From positions 6,051 through 50,142 of the forward strand of contig PGZT01000007.1 in the NCBI GenBank assembly GCA_002841455.1: a stretch of DNA of 44,092 nt. Direction: 5' to 3'. This DNA comes from Firmicutes bacterium HGW-Firmicutes-21 (GTDB lineage Bacteria; Bacillota; Clostridia; Oscillospirales; CAG-382). Below the pieces are notes generated by a model, which worked only from the letters and a program-made list of their open reading frames with translations, had not been told where the DNA came from and searched no databases. Every line of letters begins with the position of its first letter. Positions within the stretch are counted from its first letter, which is position 1. A program made the translations under genes and the position numbers. Below are positions 25,719 through 33,735 of this stretch, one piece after another.

Positions 25719-26426
25719 CTAAGACCAACGCCGTTTTTCGTAAACCCTGACGGTAAGAAACAGGAATACCGCCGACAGGCTGAAAAAGTAAACAATCGCA
25801 GTAATATCAAGCTGCTGATTTGTAAAAGGCGCATATCTGTTTATTATAGAAAACCATTTTAAAACAACTCTTACCCACTGCACACCGATTTTATCCGCAA
25901 CAAAGCTTACCACGAGTATAGCCGCTATCGAGCCGATTGAGGTAACCGCCGCAATCAGCTGGTTCTCGGTAAGCGCAGATAAAAATGCACCTATCGCAAT
26001 AAAGGCACAGCCTATCAGAAACAGCCCCAAAATATTTGAAAAGATGCTTGCCGTATTAGGTGAGCCGTATTGAAATAGCAATACAAAATTAAAGCTGTTA
26101 ACCAAAAATGTAGCAGCAAAAACGGTCAACGCCGCAAAATATTTGCCCATTATCATACCTGTAAGCGAAACAGGAGCGGTTAAGAGCACCTGCTCGGTAC
26201 GGCTCTTTCTGTCCTCGGCGAACAGCTTCATTGTCAGGAGCGGTATGAGTATGGCGAAAATAGCCATCATGTATAAAAAGTAGGTGGGCAAGCTGCTTGT
26301 CGATTGCTCGAGAAGCGTGGTGTCGGCAAATGCAAGTCCCGATACCGCTAAATACATTCCGCAGAAAATATATCCTATCGGGGTTAAAAAATACGCCTTC
26401 AGCTCTCTTTTATATATCGCAATCAT
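25719..26426 (-). CDS. ABC-2-type permease (GldF-like)
   Basis: A 235-residue membrane protein with about six transmembrane helices. It begins IAIYKRELKAYFLTPIGYIF, a cytoplasmic helix typical of ABC-2 permeases, and contains AEDRKSRTEQVLLTAPVS, the coupling-helix segment that contacts the ATPase. Its start overlaps the stop of the ATPase gene (ATGA at 26423-26426), showing tight coupling. It is the membrane pore or scaffold subunit of the Gld-type transporter encoded here. Substrate unknown. Confidence 0.88.
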   Translation of the reverse strand: MIAIYKRELKAYFLTPIGYIFCGMYLAVSGLAFADTTLLEQSTSSLPTYFLYMMAIFAILIPLLTMKLFAEDRKSRTEQVLLTAPVSLTGMIMGKYFAALTVFAATFLVNSFNFVLLFQYGSPNTASIFSNILGLFLIGCAFIAIGAFLSALTENQLIAAVTSIGSIAAILVVSFVADKIGVQWVRVVLKWFSIINRYAPFTNQQLDITAIVYFFSLSAVFLFLTVRVYEKRRWS

Positions 26427-27397
26427 CCCTGCTTCAACCCCCTCTTCCTTTTACCTTGCTCGTTTTTCTCTTTATCGATAAGACGAATGAAAATATCCTC
26501 TAAATTAAGCTCCATACCCTCAAGCCCCACAAGCGGCCAGCCGTTCTTGGCAAGGGAGTAGAACAGCGATTTTCTGACATCCACCTTATCCTCGGATTCG
26601 ATAAGGTAGCTTATGCTGTCGGTGTCCCGCTTGCCTAATATCTCGGCATACCTCACTCCGCCGGTTGCCTTGAGCATTTTCAATACATCCGCCTCCGGTC
26701 CGACAATTTTGGCAACTAATTTTCTGCTGCCCTCTACGGCTAAAATCAAATCCTCTGTTTTCTCGTTGGCGACCAGCTTCCCTTTATTTATAACGACAAT
26801 CCTGTCGCAGACCGCCTGAACCTCGGGTAATATATGTGTGGAGAGAATAACGGTATGCTCTCTGCCGAGCATTTTTATCAGGTTTCGTATCTCTATAATC
26901 TGCTTCGGGTCCAAACCTATAGTCGGCTCGTCAAATATAAGCACCTTTGGGTTGCCGATAAGAGCCTGAGCGATTCCGACTCTCTGCCGGTAGCCCTTTG
27001 ACAGGTTCTTAATCATACGCTTGTACACATCGCCGATTTTTACAACATCGCAAATCTCCTTTAAATGCTGTTCTCTCGGGAAGCGGCAATCCTTGAGGTC
27101 GTATATAAAGCTAAGGTATTCCTTAACCGTCATCTCGGGATAGAGCGGCGGTATCTCGGGTAAAAATCCGATTTTCCTTTTTGCCTCCGTCGGGTTATCA
27201 AGTATATCTATTCCGTCTATTTTAGCCGTTCCGCTGGAGGCGGAAAGGTAGCCTGTGATAATATTCATCGTCGTGGATTTTCCGGCTCCGTTCGGACCCA
27301 AGAAGCCCAAAATCTCGCCCTCGACAACATTAAACGATAGGTCGCTGACCGCTTTTTTATCGCCGAAGTTCTTGGAAACATTCAATATTTCAATCAT
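26423..27397 (-). CDS. ABC transporter ATP-binding protein (GldA-like)
   Basis: A 324-residue ATPase. Walker A is GPNGAGKST (about residues 34-42), the signature is LSKGYRQRVGIAQAL (about 136-150), Walker B is VLIFDEPTIGLDP, and the H-loop is ILSTHILPEV. The roughly 100-residue C-terminal extension after the ABC domain (VAKIVGPEADVLKMLK onward) is usual for ABC-2 partners. It drives the GldF-like permease. The start overlaps the 3' end of aspS by 8 bp, an unusual mix of tRNA-synthetase and transporter genes in one transcript. Confidence 0.92.
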   Translation of the reverse strand: MIEILNVSKNFGDKKAVSDLSFNVVEGEILGFLGPNGAGKSTTMNIITGYLSASSGTAKIDGIDILDNPTEAKRKIGFLPEIPPLYPEMTVKEYLSFIYDLKDCRFPREQHLKEICDVVKIGDVYKRMIKNLSKGYRQRVGIAQALIGNPKVLIFDEPTIGLDPKQIIEIRNLIKMLGREHTVILSTHILPEVQAVCDRIVVINKGKLVANEKTEDLILAVEGSRKLVAKIVGPEADVLKMLKATGGVRYAEILGKRDTDSISYLIESEDKVDVRKSLFYSLAKNGWPLVGLEGMELNLEDIFIRLIDKEKNEQGKRKRGLKQG

Positions 27398-29177
27398 ATT
27401 TGTACTCCTTTTTTATCTCCAGTCCCAGCTCCAAAAGAGCCTTTTCAGGCACAATCGCAGGGCAGCTTGTCATAAGCTCGGACGCATTTTGCACCTTCGG
27501 GAACGCAACGACCTCCCGCAGGCTCTCGCAGCCCAGCATCTGCATAACAAGCCTGTCAAGCCCTATGCCCATTCCGCCGTGTGGCGGCGGTCCGAATCGG
27601 AAGGCATCCAGCAAGTAACCGAACTTTGTTTTTGCTTCCTCGTCCGATAAGCCTAAAAGGCTGAAGATCTTCGATTGCAAGTCAGGGTTTGTTATTCTTA
27701 TAGAACCGCTCGATAGCTCAATGCCGTTAAGAACAAGGTCATATGCCTTTGCACGCACCTTGCCTTTATCCGCATCAAGATAGGGTATGCATTCGTCCAA
27801 AGGAGAGGTAAAGGGGTGGTGCATTGCCAACCATTCCCCGCTCTCCTTGTCATATTCAAAGAATGGCATCTCAACGACCCATAAGAAGCTGAAGCCGGTT
27901 CTCTCTATATTTAAACGATTGGCCGCTTCTGTTCTGAGCTGTCCAAGCTGCGAGAGTACATTTCCGTTATCGCCGTCGGCGATTATAAGCAAAACATCAC
28001 CCTCTCCGCAATCGGCGGTATTAAGCAGGGCGTTCATCTCACCCTCGGTCATAAACTTTGCGAACGAGCAGGCTGTCTGCTCCGAGTTGCGTACCCACGC
28101 CAAGCCCTTGGCTCCGCAGCCCTTCGCGTAATCCGTGAGCTTATCTATCTCTTTTCTGGTCAAAACATCGGCTTTGCCCTTAATTGTAATTCCTCTGACG
28201 CTGCCGCCGTTGCTTACCGCATCGGTAAACACCGAAAAACCGCAGTTTGCGACAATATCCGACAAATCCTTTATTTCCATACCGAAGCGCATATCCGGCT
28301 TGTCGGAGCCGAAACGCTCCATAACCTCTCGATAGGTATATCTCGGCATAGGGAGAGGGACCTCAATGCCAAGCGTATCGTTAAAGAGCCGTTTGATATA
28401 ACCCTCGACCATATTTAATACATCATCGGTGTCAACAAAGCTCATCTCAAGGTCTATCTGTGTGAATTCCGGCTGCCTGTCAGCCCGCAAATCCTCATCT
28501 CTGAAGCAACGGGCTATCTGCATATATCGGTCAAAGCCCGCAACCATCGAGAGCTGCTTATAGAGCTGCGGCGATTGAGGGAGCGCATAAAACGAACCCT
28601 TGTGTATTCTGCTCGGGACAAGATAATCCCTTGCGCCCTCGGGGGTGGATTTTATAAGAATAGGGGTTTCTATTTCAATAAAGCCCTGCTCGTCAAAGTA
28701 ATCTCTTGTTACCTTTGCGACCTTGTGCCTGAATAACAGCTTTTTTTGCAAATCGGGGCGGCGTAAATCGAGATAACGATGCTTGAGCCGCAGCTCCTCG
28801 TTTGCCTTTGAGTTCTCGACTATATCGAACGGCGGTGTCTCGGACATGGCAAGGACCTTTAGCTTCTTCACAAAAAGCTCAATGTTCCCCGTCGGTATAT
28901 TCGGGTTTTTGCTCGCTCTTTCCCTAATGACACCCTCGGCGGACAAAACAAATTCGCTTCTTACCGAGAACGCCTTGTCAAACACCGTTCGGTCGCTCTC
29001 CTCGTCAAAGGCAAGCTGAATAATGCCGCTCCTGTCACGCAGGTCGACAAAAATAAGGCTGCCGAGATCTCTTTGCTTCTGTACCCAGCCCATAACGCAA
29101 ACGCTGTCGCCTATATCGCTCTCTCTCAGCTCACCGCAGTAATGGGTACGCCGTTCTTTTCCCAATAATTCTATCAT
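27390..29177 (-). CDS. aspS: Aspartyl-tRNA synthetase
   Basis: A 595-residue class IIb synthetase of normal bacterial length. The N-terminal OB-fold anticodon domain (VCVMGWVQKQRDLGSLIFVDLRD) is followed by motif 1 near IETPILIKSTPEGARDYLVP, motif 2 (RCFRDEDLRADRQPEFTQIDLEMSF) and the bacterial GAD insertion. Motif 3 is GGMGIGLDRLVMQMLG near the C-terminus. It charges tRNA-Asp; discriminating and non-discriminating types cannot be separated here. It follows hisS by 15 bp and overlaps the downstream ABC ATPase by 8 bp. Confidence 0.97.
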   Translation of the reverse strand: MIELLGKERRTHYCGELRESDIGDSVCVMGWVQKQRDLGSLIFVDLRDRSGIIQLAFDEESDRTVFDKAFSVRSEFVLSAEGVIRERASKNPNIPTGNIELFVKKLKVLAMSETPPFDIVENSKANEELRLKHRYLDLRRPDLQKKLLFRHKVAKVTRDYFDEQGFIEIETPILIKSTPEGARDYLVPSRIHKGSFYALPQSPQLYKQLSMVAGFDRYMQIARCFRDEDLRADRQPEFTQIDLEMSFVDTDDVLNMVEGYIKRLFNDTLGIEVPLPMPRYTYREVMERFGSDKPDMRFGMEIKDLSDIVANCGFSVFTDAVSNGGSVRGITIKGKADVLTRKEIDKLTDYAKGCGAKGLAWVRNSEQTACSFAKFMTEGEMNALLNTADCGEGDVLLIIADGDNGNVLSQLGQLRTEAANRLNIERTGFSFLWVVEMPFFEYDKESGEWLAMHHPFTSPLDECIPYLDADKGKVRAKAYDLVLNGIELSSGSIRITNPDLQSKIFSLLGLSDEEAKTKFGYLLDAFRFGPPPHGGMGIGLDRLVMQMLGCESLREVVAFPKVQNASELMTSCPAIVPEKALLELGLEIKKEYKYD

Positions 29178-29192
29178 AAATATCCTACTTTC

Positions 29193-30455
29193 CTATGCCG
29201 ACACAATTTCTATTATACGGTCTATGCTTAAATCAGTCTTTATTTTCTCGCCGCCCTGCATATTGTTAAGTATTGCCTCACCGCTGTCAAGCTCATTGTC
29301 TCCCAAAACCAAAACAAACCTTGCTCCCGTTTTATCCGCATACTTCATCTGTGATTTTATGGATCTGGAGCAGAGATCCGTCTCGGCGGAAATTCCCTTT
29401 TTCCGCAGCTCCTCGGCAAGAGTGAATGCGACCGATGCCGCTCGGGACCCGAGCGGAGCTATATAAACATTCGCACCGGTGCTTATTTCAGGCAATAGGT
29501 TCTCGTCCTTCATCGATTGAATAAGCCTTGTCAGCCCCATGCCGAAGCCGACGCCCGGCAACGGTTGTCCGCCCAGCTCCTCGATAAGCCCGTCGTATCT
29601 TCCTCCGCCGCATACCGTGCTCTGCGCGCCTATGCTCTCGTTTATAAATTCAAAGACGGTTTTTGAGTAATAATCCAAGCCGCGTACTATATTGGTATCA
29701 ACCTCGTATTTTACTCCACAGCCGTTAAGCATTTCCTTCAGCTTATTGAAGTGTGTCTCGCAATCCTCACATAAAAAATCTGTTGTTTTGGGCGCGTCCT
29801 TTGATATTTCCTTACATGAGGGCGATTTGCAGTCAAGGATACGGAGCGGATTGGTGTCCATCCTACCCTTGCAGGTATCGCAAAGGAGCTCTCTGTTGTT
29901 TGCGAAATATTCCTTCAAAGCGCTGCGGAAATCCACTCTGCATTTCACGCATCCTATCGAATTTATCTTCAGCTCCACATTTTTCAAGCCGAGTTTATTA
30001 AAAATACTGTTTGCCAACAGAATAACGGTTGCATCCGCTTCTGCGTTCTCGCTGCCGAACAGCTCTGTTCCGAACTGCCAGAATTCACGGCTTCTGCCCG
30101 CCTGAGGACGCTCCCTGCGGAAAAAGTTTGCCAAATAATAGAGCTTTAGAGGCATCGCACCCGCATACAAGCCGTTCTCGAGTACGCTCCTCGCTACACA
30201 GGCTGTTCCCTCCGGGCGCAGCGTAAGGCTGCTGCCGTCCTTGTCGATAAAGGTATACATCTCCTTTTGTACAATATCGGTGCTGCCGCCGACTCCTCGG
30301 TTGAAAAGCTCGGTAACCTCAAACGTCGGAAAACGAATCTGTCCGAACCCGAACAGCTCCGCCTGCTTCTTTATAATATCTTCAACATACAACCAAAGTA
30401 CGCTCTCGCCCGGTAATATGTCCAGCGTACCCTTCGGCTTCTGAAAGTTTGCCAT
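29193..30455 (-). CDS. hisS: Histidyl-tRNA synthetase
   Basis: A 420-residue class IIa synthetase. It starts with FQKPKGTLDILPGES, has motif 2 (FRRERPQAGRSREFWQFGTELFG), the histidine-specific segments GLDYYSKTVFEF and GGGRYDGLIEELGG, motif 3 (GVGFGMGLTRLI), and the C-terminal anticodon domain. A cysteine-rich insertion (CVKCR, CDTCKGR, CEDCETH; about residues 165-235) resembles the zinc-binding insertions seen in clostridial HisRS. The hisS-aspS order is common in Firmicutes. Spacing from the nearest AAAGGA (in a structured repeat) to the ATG is about 15 bases, longer than usual. Confidence 0.96.
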   Translation of the reverse strand: MANFQKPKGTLDILPGESVLWLYVEDIIKKQAELFGFGQIRFPTFEVTELFNRGVGGSTDIVQKEMYTFIDKDGSSLTLRPEGTACVARSVLENGLYAGAMPLKLYYLANFFRRERPQAGRSREFWQFGTELFGSENAEADATVILLANSIFNKLGLKNVELKINSIGCVKCRVDFRSALKEYFANNRELLCDTCKGRMDTNPLRILDCKSPSCKEISKDAPKTTDFLCEDCETHFNKLKEMLNGCGVKYEVDTNIVRGLDYYSKTVFEFINESIGAQSTVCGGGRYDGLIEELGGQPLPGVGFGMGLTRLIQSMKDENLLPEISTGANVYIAPLGSRAASVAFTLAEELRKKGISAETDLCSRSIKSQMKYADKTGARFVLVLGDNELDSGEAILNNMQGGEKIKTDLSIDRIIEIVSA

Positions 30456-30466
30456 TTATATTATCG

Positions 30467-30586
30467 CCATTCCTTTCCCCGGCGGTGTCCGCCGCCGGTT
30501 TCGTGATTTGTGCCGTTCCTGCGGAGCAGGATTGACTTTATTGTGTCAAAGTCACAAAACCACATATAAAAGATTAATCTTTCAAA
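30467..30586 (-). repeat. Structured interspersed repeat, divergent copy, upstream of hisS
   Basis: Plus-strand structure: CCATTCCTTT (30467); a CCGGCGG/CCGCCGG hairpin (30479-30498); an outer helix TTTGTG (30507-30512) with CACAAA (30553-30558) enclosing two hairpins, CCTGC-GGA-GCAGG (30518-30530) and TTGAC/GTCAA (30532-30549); then the 14-bp palindrome AAAGATTAATCTTT (30569-30582). The same architecture and end sequences occur in the two copies at 38433-38696 with different stem sequences. It spans the gap between the methylglyoxal-synthase-like gene and hisS. Confidence 0.7.
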
Positions 30587-31001
30587 TTTTTTTCCTCTCT
30601 CTTTTATCTCTGACGAGTGTTCTCCAATCAAGGTCACCCCTGTCAAGCGCAAGTATCAACGCCTCGGCGGTGGCTATATTTGTAGCGACGGGAACATTGA
30701 GCTTATCACACATCTGCACAAGTCCGACCTCTGTCTCTGCGTATTCGGTGTCCGAGGAGGTATCTCTTAACAGTATAAGAATATCAACCTCGTCATATGC
30801 GATCTTGCCTGCAATCTGCTGAGTTCCCCCGTGAGTGCCTGCAAGCAGTCTTTCTATATTAAGACCGGTAGCTTCGCTGATATATTTGCCCGTTGTTGCG
30901 GTTGCACAGAGCTTATGGCGGCTTAGAATACCGCAGTATGCCATGCAAAACTCGGTTATCAGTTCTTTTTTCTTGTCGTTCGCTATTATTGCTATATTCA
31001 T
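30582..31001 (-). CDS. Methylglyoxal synthase-like protein lacking key catalytic residues
   Basis: A 139-residue protein with the methylglyoxal synthase fold along its whole length (IAIIANDKKKE, ATATTGKYI, GGTQQIAGKI, PVATNIATAEALI, DRGDLDWRTLV). The family converts dihydroxyacetone phosphate to methylglyoxal. Compared with the E. coli enzyme, the phosphate-binding Lys and the T-x-TTG loop are kept, but catalytic His19 is Asn8, catalytic base Asp71 is Thr60 (GGTQQ for GGDQQ), and the PHDPD segment with His98/Asp101 is replaced by TEYAETE. It is therefore probably inactive or altered. The start overlaps the MinD-like stop (ATGA), matching the clostridial minD...mgsA neighbourhood. Its last codons lie within a repeat. 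Confidence 0.82.
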   Translation of the reverse strand: MNIAIIANDKKKELITEFCMAYCGILSRHKLCATATTGKYISEATGLNIERLLAGTHGGTQQIAGKIAYDEVDILILLRDTSSDTEYAETEVGLVQMCDKLNVPVATNIATAEALILALDRGDLDWRTLVRDKRERKKI

Positions 31002-31816
31002 AACAAAAAACCTTCCTTACCGCATTTATTTATGTAATACTTCTTCTTTTTCGGTTTATAAACATCATCGAACAGCTTTACTCTCTCTCCGCATATTCTA
31101 CGAGCTATATTAAAGAATGCCGCTTCGTATTTTTTAAACCGTCTTTTGTACCCTCCCGAAAAGGTCAGATGACCTGCCTCCTGATCGGCAGGCAAGCTCT
31201 CTTCATAGGGTACAACCCCGATAAGACTTATTGATGAACGGTTGATTATCTCGAGTATAGAAGGTAAACGCCCTTTTTCCGCATATTCCTTACGGTATCC
31301 GTTAATTATCAGCCGCAGATTTTTGAATCCGAGCCCGACTAATTTAACGGCTGTTTTTTCCGCCGCTCTGATTGCGGTGGATTGGTGTAGTGATATGACA
31401 ATTGCGTCGTCCGCCGCGGTCGCAAAGGACATATAATACGGTGAAGCATCGGCTGAGCTGTCTATCAGGCAGTAGTCGTATCTTTTTCTAAGATAGCCGA
31501 AAAGCTCCTTAAAACGCTCCTGCGGAATAAAATCGCCGTTATAGTTCATAGGTGCCGGCATAAAATACAATCCCGCATCACCGATAATAGCCTTTTCCGG
31601 CTCACAGCGACCGAGTAACACATCGTAGCAATCAAAAAGAGATTCGCTCTCGCAGCCCAAAACAATGTCCATACAACGCATTCCGAAATCGCCGTCAATG
31701 ATAAGCACCCTTTTTTCCAACGCCCGGAGCGCAGCGGCAATATTAGCGGTTGCCGTAGTCTTTCCGACGCCGCCTTTAAAGCTTGTTATAAAAATAACTC
31801 TGCCCAAACTTCCCAA
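30998..31816 (-). CDS. MinD/ParA-family ATPase
   Basis: A 272-residue P-loop ATPase. The deviant Walker A is SFKGGVGKTTATANI (about residues 12-26). GDFGMRCMDIVLGCE corresponds to the switch I/MinD block (DxDxGLRNLDxxLG), and DYCLIDSSADAS holds the Walker B Asp. The C-terminus is very basic (KPKKKKYY) with a hydrophobic end (GFLL), perhaps a membrane-targeting helix unlike the classic MinD one. No minC or minE is in the window. Likely roles are division-site placement or another polar/membrane positioning task. TTG 31816 starts it, 8 bases after AGGAGG. Confidence 0.85.
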   Translation of the reverse strand: MGSLGRVIFITSFKGGVGKTTATANIAAALRALEKRVLIIDGDFGMRCMDIVLGCESESLFDCYDVLLGRCEPEKAIIGDAGLYFMPAPMNYNGDFIPQERFKELFGYLRKRYDYCLIDSSADASPYYMSFATAADDAIVISLHQSTAIRAAEKTAVKLVGLGFKNLRLIINGYRKEYAEKGRLPSILEIINRSSISLIGVVPYEESLPADQEAGHLTFSGGYKRRFKKYEAAFFNIARRICGERVKLFDDVYKPKKKKYYINKCGKEGFLL

Positions 31817-31856
31817 AAGGCAGTCCTCCTAAGCCTATCATCATTTGTAATAATCA

Positions 31857-31885
31857 ATAATAGCACTTTTTATGCAAATTGTCAA
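31857..31885 (-). promoter_or_regulatory. Sigma-A promoter for the minD-like/hisS operon
   Basis: On the minus strand, TTGACA (31885-31880), a 17-bp spacer, and TATTAT (31862-31857), about 25 bases before the AGGAGG of the MinD-like gene. It may drive the long minus-strand run toward 21 kb. Confidence 0.78.
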
Positions 31886-31961
31886 GAAAAAATGCCTTTT
31901 ATCAAAGCCTTACCGCACCTTCGACGCACGGTGAAAAAATTAACATTTTCGGCAAAACCCC

Positions 31962-31990
31962 TTTACAAATTGCTTAATTGCTGATATAAT
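31962..31990 (+). promoter_or_regulatory. Sigma-A promoter for the uracil-type permease
   Basis: TTTACA (31962-31967), a 17-bp spacer, and TATAAT (31985-31990). Transcription from about 31997 gives a 170-nt leader. The 31817-32168 gap otherwise holds the divergent minD-like promoter and the leader described next. Confidence 0.82.
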
Positions 31991-32001
31991 GACAAAAAAG
32001 C

Positions 32002-32098
32002 CCTTGTGTCGTACACAATGCGTAAAAGTGCAATTATAAACAGAGGATTGCTTATATAAAATACTCGTGAGGGATAGCTCTGATACGGGTATTTTTTT
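32002..32098 (+). promoter_or_regulatory. Attenuator-like leader of the permease gene
   Basis: A small hairpin (TTGTGT-CGT-ACACAA) is followed by a GCAAT/ATTGC stem-loop holding CAGAGG, then a strong terminator: AAATACTCGT (32059-32068) with ACGGGTATTT (32085-32094), an inner GAG/CTC pair, and seven T to 32098. The gene begins 70 nt later, so the terminator must be read through. PyrR attenuation is plausible for a uracil permease, but the PyrR-binding consensus is not clearly present. Confidence 0.6.
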
Positions 32099-32168
32099 GA
32101 GAAAAGGAACGACCCTCTTTCTATCAATATCCAAAAAAATTAAATAAATAAGATTTTAGGAGGATTTT

Positions 32169-33509
32169 ATGTCACAAGAATTCCAAACACAGTCCCCCGT
32201 TAAGACAGCGGTGCTAAGCTTCCAGCATATGTTCGCTATGTTCGGAGCTACCGTGCTCGTTCCTATTCTCTGCAAAATGAGTGTCAGTGTCGCACTGCTT
32301 GCCGCAGGTCTCGGAACAATCATTTTCTATTTTCTGACAAGCAAAAAGGTCCCTGTATTCCTCGGAAGCTCCTTCGCTTTTATGCCGCCTCTTATGTCGA
32401 TTATGGCAGGCACAACCATAGGAACAGAGCAATGGAATACTCAGATGGGTAAAGCAAGCGTGGCTCTTGTGGTCGCCGGTCTTATCTATGTCGTTTTCTC
32501 TCTGATAATTAAAGGTGTGGGTGTCGAAAGGGTTCGAAAGCTCTTCCCGCCGATTGTTGTCGGCCCCGTAATCATTGTTATCGGTATGATTTTGGCCCCG
32601 AAGATGTTTTATAACAACATAATCGGTCCGTCCGTATGGTTTGATGTTCCTGTTTGGAAGGAATGGACTGCAGCAGGTATTACCGCTGTTTCGATAATTG
32701 CCATAAACGCTTATGCAAAACCGAAGTCCTTTCTTAAAATAATTCCTATTTTGCTCGGTTTCGTAATAGGTTATCTTTACTCACTCTCAATCGGTCTTGT
32801 TAATTTTGACAGTGCCGATTGGTCGAAAATAATTATTTTCCAGGATATGAGCAAAACATTCGGCTTCTACGGCAGTCTTTCGCTTGATTGGGCTGCAATA
32901 CTGTCGATAGCGCCAATCGCAATAGTGACATTTATGGAGCATCTCGGAGATATAAATGCAAACAGCGCTATCTGTAACAAGGACTTTATGGTTGACCCCG
33001 GCGTACATAAAACAGTGCTTGGCGACGGTGTCGCAACCATGGTCTCCGGCGCCCTTGGCGGACCCGCAAACACAACCTACGGTGAGAATACCGCCGTTCT
33101 TGCAATAACTAAGAATTACAACCCCAAAAATATATTCTACGCCGCTTGTATGGCAGTTTTCTTCGGCTGCTTCACCATTTTCGGAACAGCTATAAGCACT
33201 ATTCCCTCTGCCGTTATCGGAGGAGCATCGATTGTGCTTTTCGGTATGATTTCCGCATCAGGTCTCCGCACTCTTGTTGCCGGGAAGGTTGACTTTACAA
33301 AGAGTAAAAATCTCATTGTTGTATCGGTTATTCTATCAATCGGTCTCGGTCTCGGTGCAATGAGCCTTGCCGGAGATATTACGGGAGACAGTCTTTATAA
33401 AATAATCATTTCCATTTCCGGTGAGCCTATAGAGTTATCCCCGCTTGCGATTGCAACGGTTGCGGGTATATTTCTTAACCTTATAATCCCCGAACAGAAA
33501 GAGGATTAA
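32169..33509 (+). CDS. Uracil-type NCS2 permease (UraA family)
   Basis: A 446-residue, about 14-helix nucleobase transporter. FQHMFAMFGATVLVPIL near the start, FLGSSFAFMPPL, VVGPVIIVIGMILAP, the substrate-binding MEHLGDI (about residue 258) and GGPANTTYGENTAVLAITK are all features of NCS2; the last block is closest to uracil-proton symporters (UraA/PyrP) rather than xanthine/urate carriers. It imports uracil for salvage. An attenuator-like leader precedes it and a strong terminator follows, so it is a single-gene unit. TAGGAGGA lies 6-7 bases before ATG 32169. Confidence 0.92.
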   Translation: MSQEFQTQSPVKTAVLSFQHMFAMFGATVLVPILCKMSVSVALLAAGLGTIIFYFLTSKKVPVFLGSSFAFMPPLMSIMAGTTIGTEQWNTQMGKASVALVVAGLIYVVFSLIIKGVGVERVRKLFPPIVVGPVIIVIGMILAPKMFYNNIIGPSVWFDVPVWKEWTAAGITAVSIIAINAYAKPKSFLKIIPILLGFVIGYLYSLSIGLVNFDSADWSKIIIFQDMSKTFGFYGSLSLDWAAILSIAPIAIVTFMEHLGDINANSAICNKDFMVDPGVHKTVLGDGVATMVSGALGGPANTTYGENTAVLAITKNYNPKNIFYAACMAVFFGCFTIFGTAISTIPSAVIGGASIVLFGMISASGLRTLVAGKVDFTKSKNLIVVSVILSIGLGLGAMSLAGDITGDSLYKIIISISGEPIELSPLAIATVAGIFLNLIIPEQKED

Positions 33510-33527
33510 ACTTTTCTTCAAACTTAT

Positions 33528-33560
33528 TAGGGCGGAACTAATTTTCCGCCCTATTTTGAT
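33528..33560 (+). terminator. Intrinsic terminator after the permease
   Basis: A perfect 10-bp stem, TAGGGCGGAA / TTCCGCCCTA (33528-33553), followed by TTTTGATATTT, 19 bp past the stop. Confidence 0.88.
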
Positions 33561-33627
33561 ATTTACCTATAACTATAATATAAAATAGTTAAATATAAAA
33601 TTTACAAACATATTTTCCCTAAAAGTA

Positions 33628-33656
33628 TTGCAAACGGCGAAATGTTGTGATATAAT
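33628..33656 (+). promoter_or_regulatory. Sigma-A promoter for rplS
   Basis: TTGCAA (33628-33633), a 17-bp spacer, and TATAAT (33651-33656). The leader from about 33663 to 33720 has paired-looking GC blocks (CGGAGC, CTGCGGCTCGG) that could be an L19-type autoregulatory leader, but I cannot match the known consensus with confidence. Confidence 0.72.
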
Positions 33657-33735
33657 CAGTTGTCAATTTATCGGAGCGGTCCTCTGCGGCTCGGCAAGAA
33701 CGCCTCGTAATCCAAATATTAAGGAGGAAAGCTTT

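Noticed and set aside
28433-29177. Possible short insertion or frameshift in aspS
   Set aside because: The reading frame and all synthetase motifs are continuous at normal length.
30456-30581. T-box leader upstream of hisS
   Set aside because: No T-box consensus or specifier loop; the structure there is the interspersed repeat.
33628-33735. N-terminal extension of rplS
   Set aside because: It runs through a good promoter and leader; ATG 33736 has AAGGAGGA and gives the standard L19 length.
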